A DNA stretch of 64,000 nt from Candidatus Rifleibacteriota bacterium. GTDB taxonomy: Bacteria; Muiribacteriota; Ozemobacteria; Ozemobacterales; Ozemobacteraceae. The stretch lies in the NCBI GenBank assembly GCA_015232575.1, contig JADFZL010000013.1:124001-188000 (forward strand), read 5' to 3'. Made by a program: the position numbers and the translations under genes. Shown one piece after another: positions 62,763-64,000 of the stretch (position 1 is the stretch's first letter; every line of letters starts with the position of its first letter). The notes under the pieces were generated by a model. The model saw only the letters and a list, made by a program, of their open reading frames with translations, had not been told where the DNA came from and did no database searches.

Positions 62763-63634
62763 CAATCTTTCAGAAATTTGTTAAAAAACGCCGCAGAAAA
62801 ATGTCCAGAAGCAACTTCGGTTACCGAGCCAGTAAGAAATACATTTTCGCCAGCGATTTCGATAAGAATTTCTCCGCCCGGCATTTTTACTGTTACTGGT
62901 GATTTCAATTTTCCATTTTTTATACCAGCCGCTGCAACTGCTGCTGCGCCGGTTCCACATGCACTTGTAATTCCGCAGCCTCGCTCCCAGACATTTACAG
63001 CAACTTCGTGTTCATTCACAACACTTGCAAATTCTACATTGATTCTCTTTGGATGGTTTGAATGTGTTTCAAGCCATGCTCCGACTGAAAGCATCGAATC
63101 TGAGCTCATTGGCGATTTCATAAACAATACAGCATGTGGGTTTCCAACGCTGGCATATACAGGCTCAAATTTCTCTTCCTGCCAGATGAGAGGTTTTCTC
63201 TTTCCTTCCGGAAGAAGATCACCACTGCCAACCAGATCAAAGTTTATCTTTCCCAGTTTAATTTTATATGTGGGAAGATTGTTTTTTGCACCCTGCGCAA
63301 CTATTTCACGCACTGCGCCAACAGTCTCTACTCTTACAGCATTGTGCGACGGAAAAATCTGAAGATATTTGTGTCCAAGTCCAAGAAGTGCATTGGCACA
63401 CATTTCTGCTTCGCTGCCATCTTTATTGAACATCTGCATTCTAACGTGATTTTCGCTGTTAGCCGGTGAACGCAGAAAAACAACTCCATCAGAGCCCAAA
63501 CCAGTGCCCGGATCGCAAATCATCTTTATTATTTCCGGGTTTCTCAGAAAAGAAAGGGATTCTGACCCTTCCTCAATCTCAGAAAAGAAAACAAAACTGT
63601 TCCCCAAATGGTGCATTTTTTGAAAACTGATCAT
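62762..63634 (-). CDS. dapF: DapF-type epimerase, likely diaminopimelate epimerase
   Basis: A 290-aa protein of the cofactor-independent epimerase fold. Two catalytic Cys are visible: EMCANALLGLG near residue 78 and SACGTGAAAVAA near 226, with FQKMHHLGNSFVF at the start. In DapF these regions normally read MCGNG and HGLGNDFV, so several usually fixed residues are changed here. The expected role is converting LL- to meso-diaminopimelate for lysine and peptidoglycan. A related racemase is possible. GGGGA precedes the ATG. Tandem GC-rich repeats begin 19 bases upstream. Confidence 0.83.
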   Translation of the reverse strand: MISFQKMHHLGNSFVFFSEIEEGSESLSFLRNPEIIKMICDPGTGLGSDGVVFLRSPANSENHVRMQMFNKDGSEAEMCANALLGLGHKYLQIFPSHNAVRVETVGAVREIVAQGAKNNLPTYKIKLGKINFDLVGSGDLLPEGKRKPLIWQEEKFEPVYASVGNPHAVLFMKSPMSSDSMLSVGAWLETHSNHPKRINVEFASVVNEHEVAVNVWERGCGITSACGTGAAAVAAAGIKNGKLKSPVTVKMPGGEILIEIAGENVFLTGSVTEVASGHFSAAFFNKFLKD

Positions 63635-63652
63635 TTTTCCATCCCCTTGTTT

Positions 63653-64000
63653 CTTTTTTTAGAGGGGTCTCGCGACCCCTCTCGGGGGTCGAACTCGTCC
63701 GACCCCCTCACTCCCCGCGGTCGGGCACTTTGTGCCCTCCTGCTGAGCAACACCTTACGCTTTTTTAGGGGTCTCGCGACCCCTCCGTGGGCAAAACTCG
63801 TCCGGCCCCCTCACTCACAGCTATCGGGCACTTTGTGCCCTCCTGCTGAGCAACACCTTACGCTTTTTTAGGGGTCTCGCGACCCCTCCGTGGGCAAAAC
63901 TCGTCCGGCCCCCGCACTCACAGCTATCGGGCACTTTGCGCCCTCCTGCAGAGCAGCATCTTACGCTTTTTTAGGGGTCTCGCGACCCCTCGTTGATTAT
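63653..64000. repeat. GC-rich tandem repeats, 103-104-bp period, running off the window
   Basis: Three full units and the start of a fourth. The hairpin AGGGGTCTCGCGACCCCT or a near copy recurs at 63664, 63768, 63871 and 63974. Each full unit also carries a second perfect hairpin, GGGCACTTTGTGCCC (GCGCCC in the third). The first unit is the most diverged. Base composition differs sharply from neighbouring genes. Short open frames across it repeat with the unit and look non-coding. Confidence 0.9.

Noticed and set aside
63608..63871. 87-codon frame over the tandem repeats
   Set aside because: The peptide repeats with the 103-bp unit and the frame cannot be kept since 103 is not a multiple of three; it is non-coding repeat.
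63653..64000. CRISPR array
   Set aside because: Whole 103-bp units are near identical with no variable spacers, and no cas genes are present.

Overview
The window is a bacterial chromosome segment from a moderately A+T-rich genome. About fifty protein genes are packed mostly head to tail on the minus strand. It carries nine tRNA genes and no rRNA, phage or transposase genes. The envelope looks diderm: a LolA-like protein, pseudopilins and many exported TPR or TM proteins. Yet several housekeeping genes are of types common in Firmicutes and deep-branching phyla (AddAB, KhpA, YlqF/RbgA, PgpH-type HD protein, YerB/DUF3048). I infer a Gram-negative-type lineage outside the well-studied Proteobacteria; the phylum cannot be fixed from these data.

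Layout. 1-5.8 kb (+): AddB-like (cut by the window edge) and AddA-like recombination helicase-nucleases. 5.8-8.1 kb (-): exported ComEC-type metallo-beta-lactamase protein, ndk, and a PtsN-like EIIA behind a near-perfect sigma-54 promoter. 8.4-12.4 kb (-): era, a HEAT-repeat protein with a decayed cyclase domain, and an NtrC-type activator. 12.5-14.4 kb: a DUF3048 protein. 14.5-27.1 kb (-): one long housekeeping run, ffh-rpsP-khpA-rimM-trmD-rplS-lepB-ylqF-phoH-pgpH-ybeY-corC-corC-DUF502, starting from a consensus promoter. 27.2-29.9 kb (+): a small membrane protein, an exported HAD phosphatase and a secreted protein bracketed by two copies of a palindromic repeat. 30.1-33.6 kb (-): tRNA-Leu, tRNA-Gly, tig, clpP, clpX. 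33.9-38.9 kb (+): CheB-CheR fusion and hybrid sensor kinase. 39-42.2 kb (-): an exported TPR protein, an exported DnaJ-type zinc-finger protein and a seven-tRNA operon with clear promoter and terminator. 42.6-47 kb (-): GNAT, NAD-kinase-like, SPFH (apparently frameshifted by a 16-bp duplication), DUF4258 and a GT-C-type membrane protein. 47.5-48.4 kb (+): an exported zinc-ribbon protein. 48.4-61.8 kb (-): a tightly packed ten-gene operon of three pseudopilin-type proteins, two uncharacterised proteins, a LolA-like protein, a protein with a duplicated module and a nuclease-like C-terminus, a TM-TPR protein and two histidine kinases. 62-63.6 kb (-): AMMECR1 protein and dapF. From 63.65 kb to the edge: GC-rich tandem repeats with a 103-bp period.

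The region most likely to hold something undescribed is the 48.4-61.8 kb operon. It combines pseudopilins without any secretion ATPase or platform protein with envelope proteins and two dissimilar kinases, and has no response regulator in it. Other notable points are the SPFH frameshift, the pseudo-cyclase/HEAT/NtrC operon, the sigma-54 promoter before the EIIA gene, the AMMECR1 gene with two plausible starts, and two repeat families. All family assignments come from reading motifs; no database search was run.
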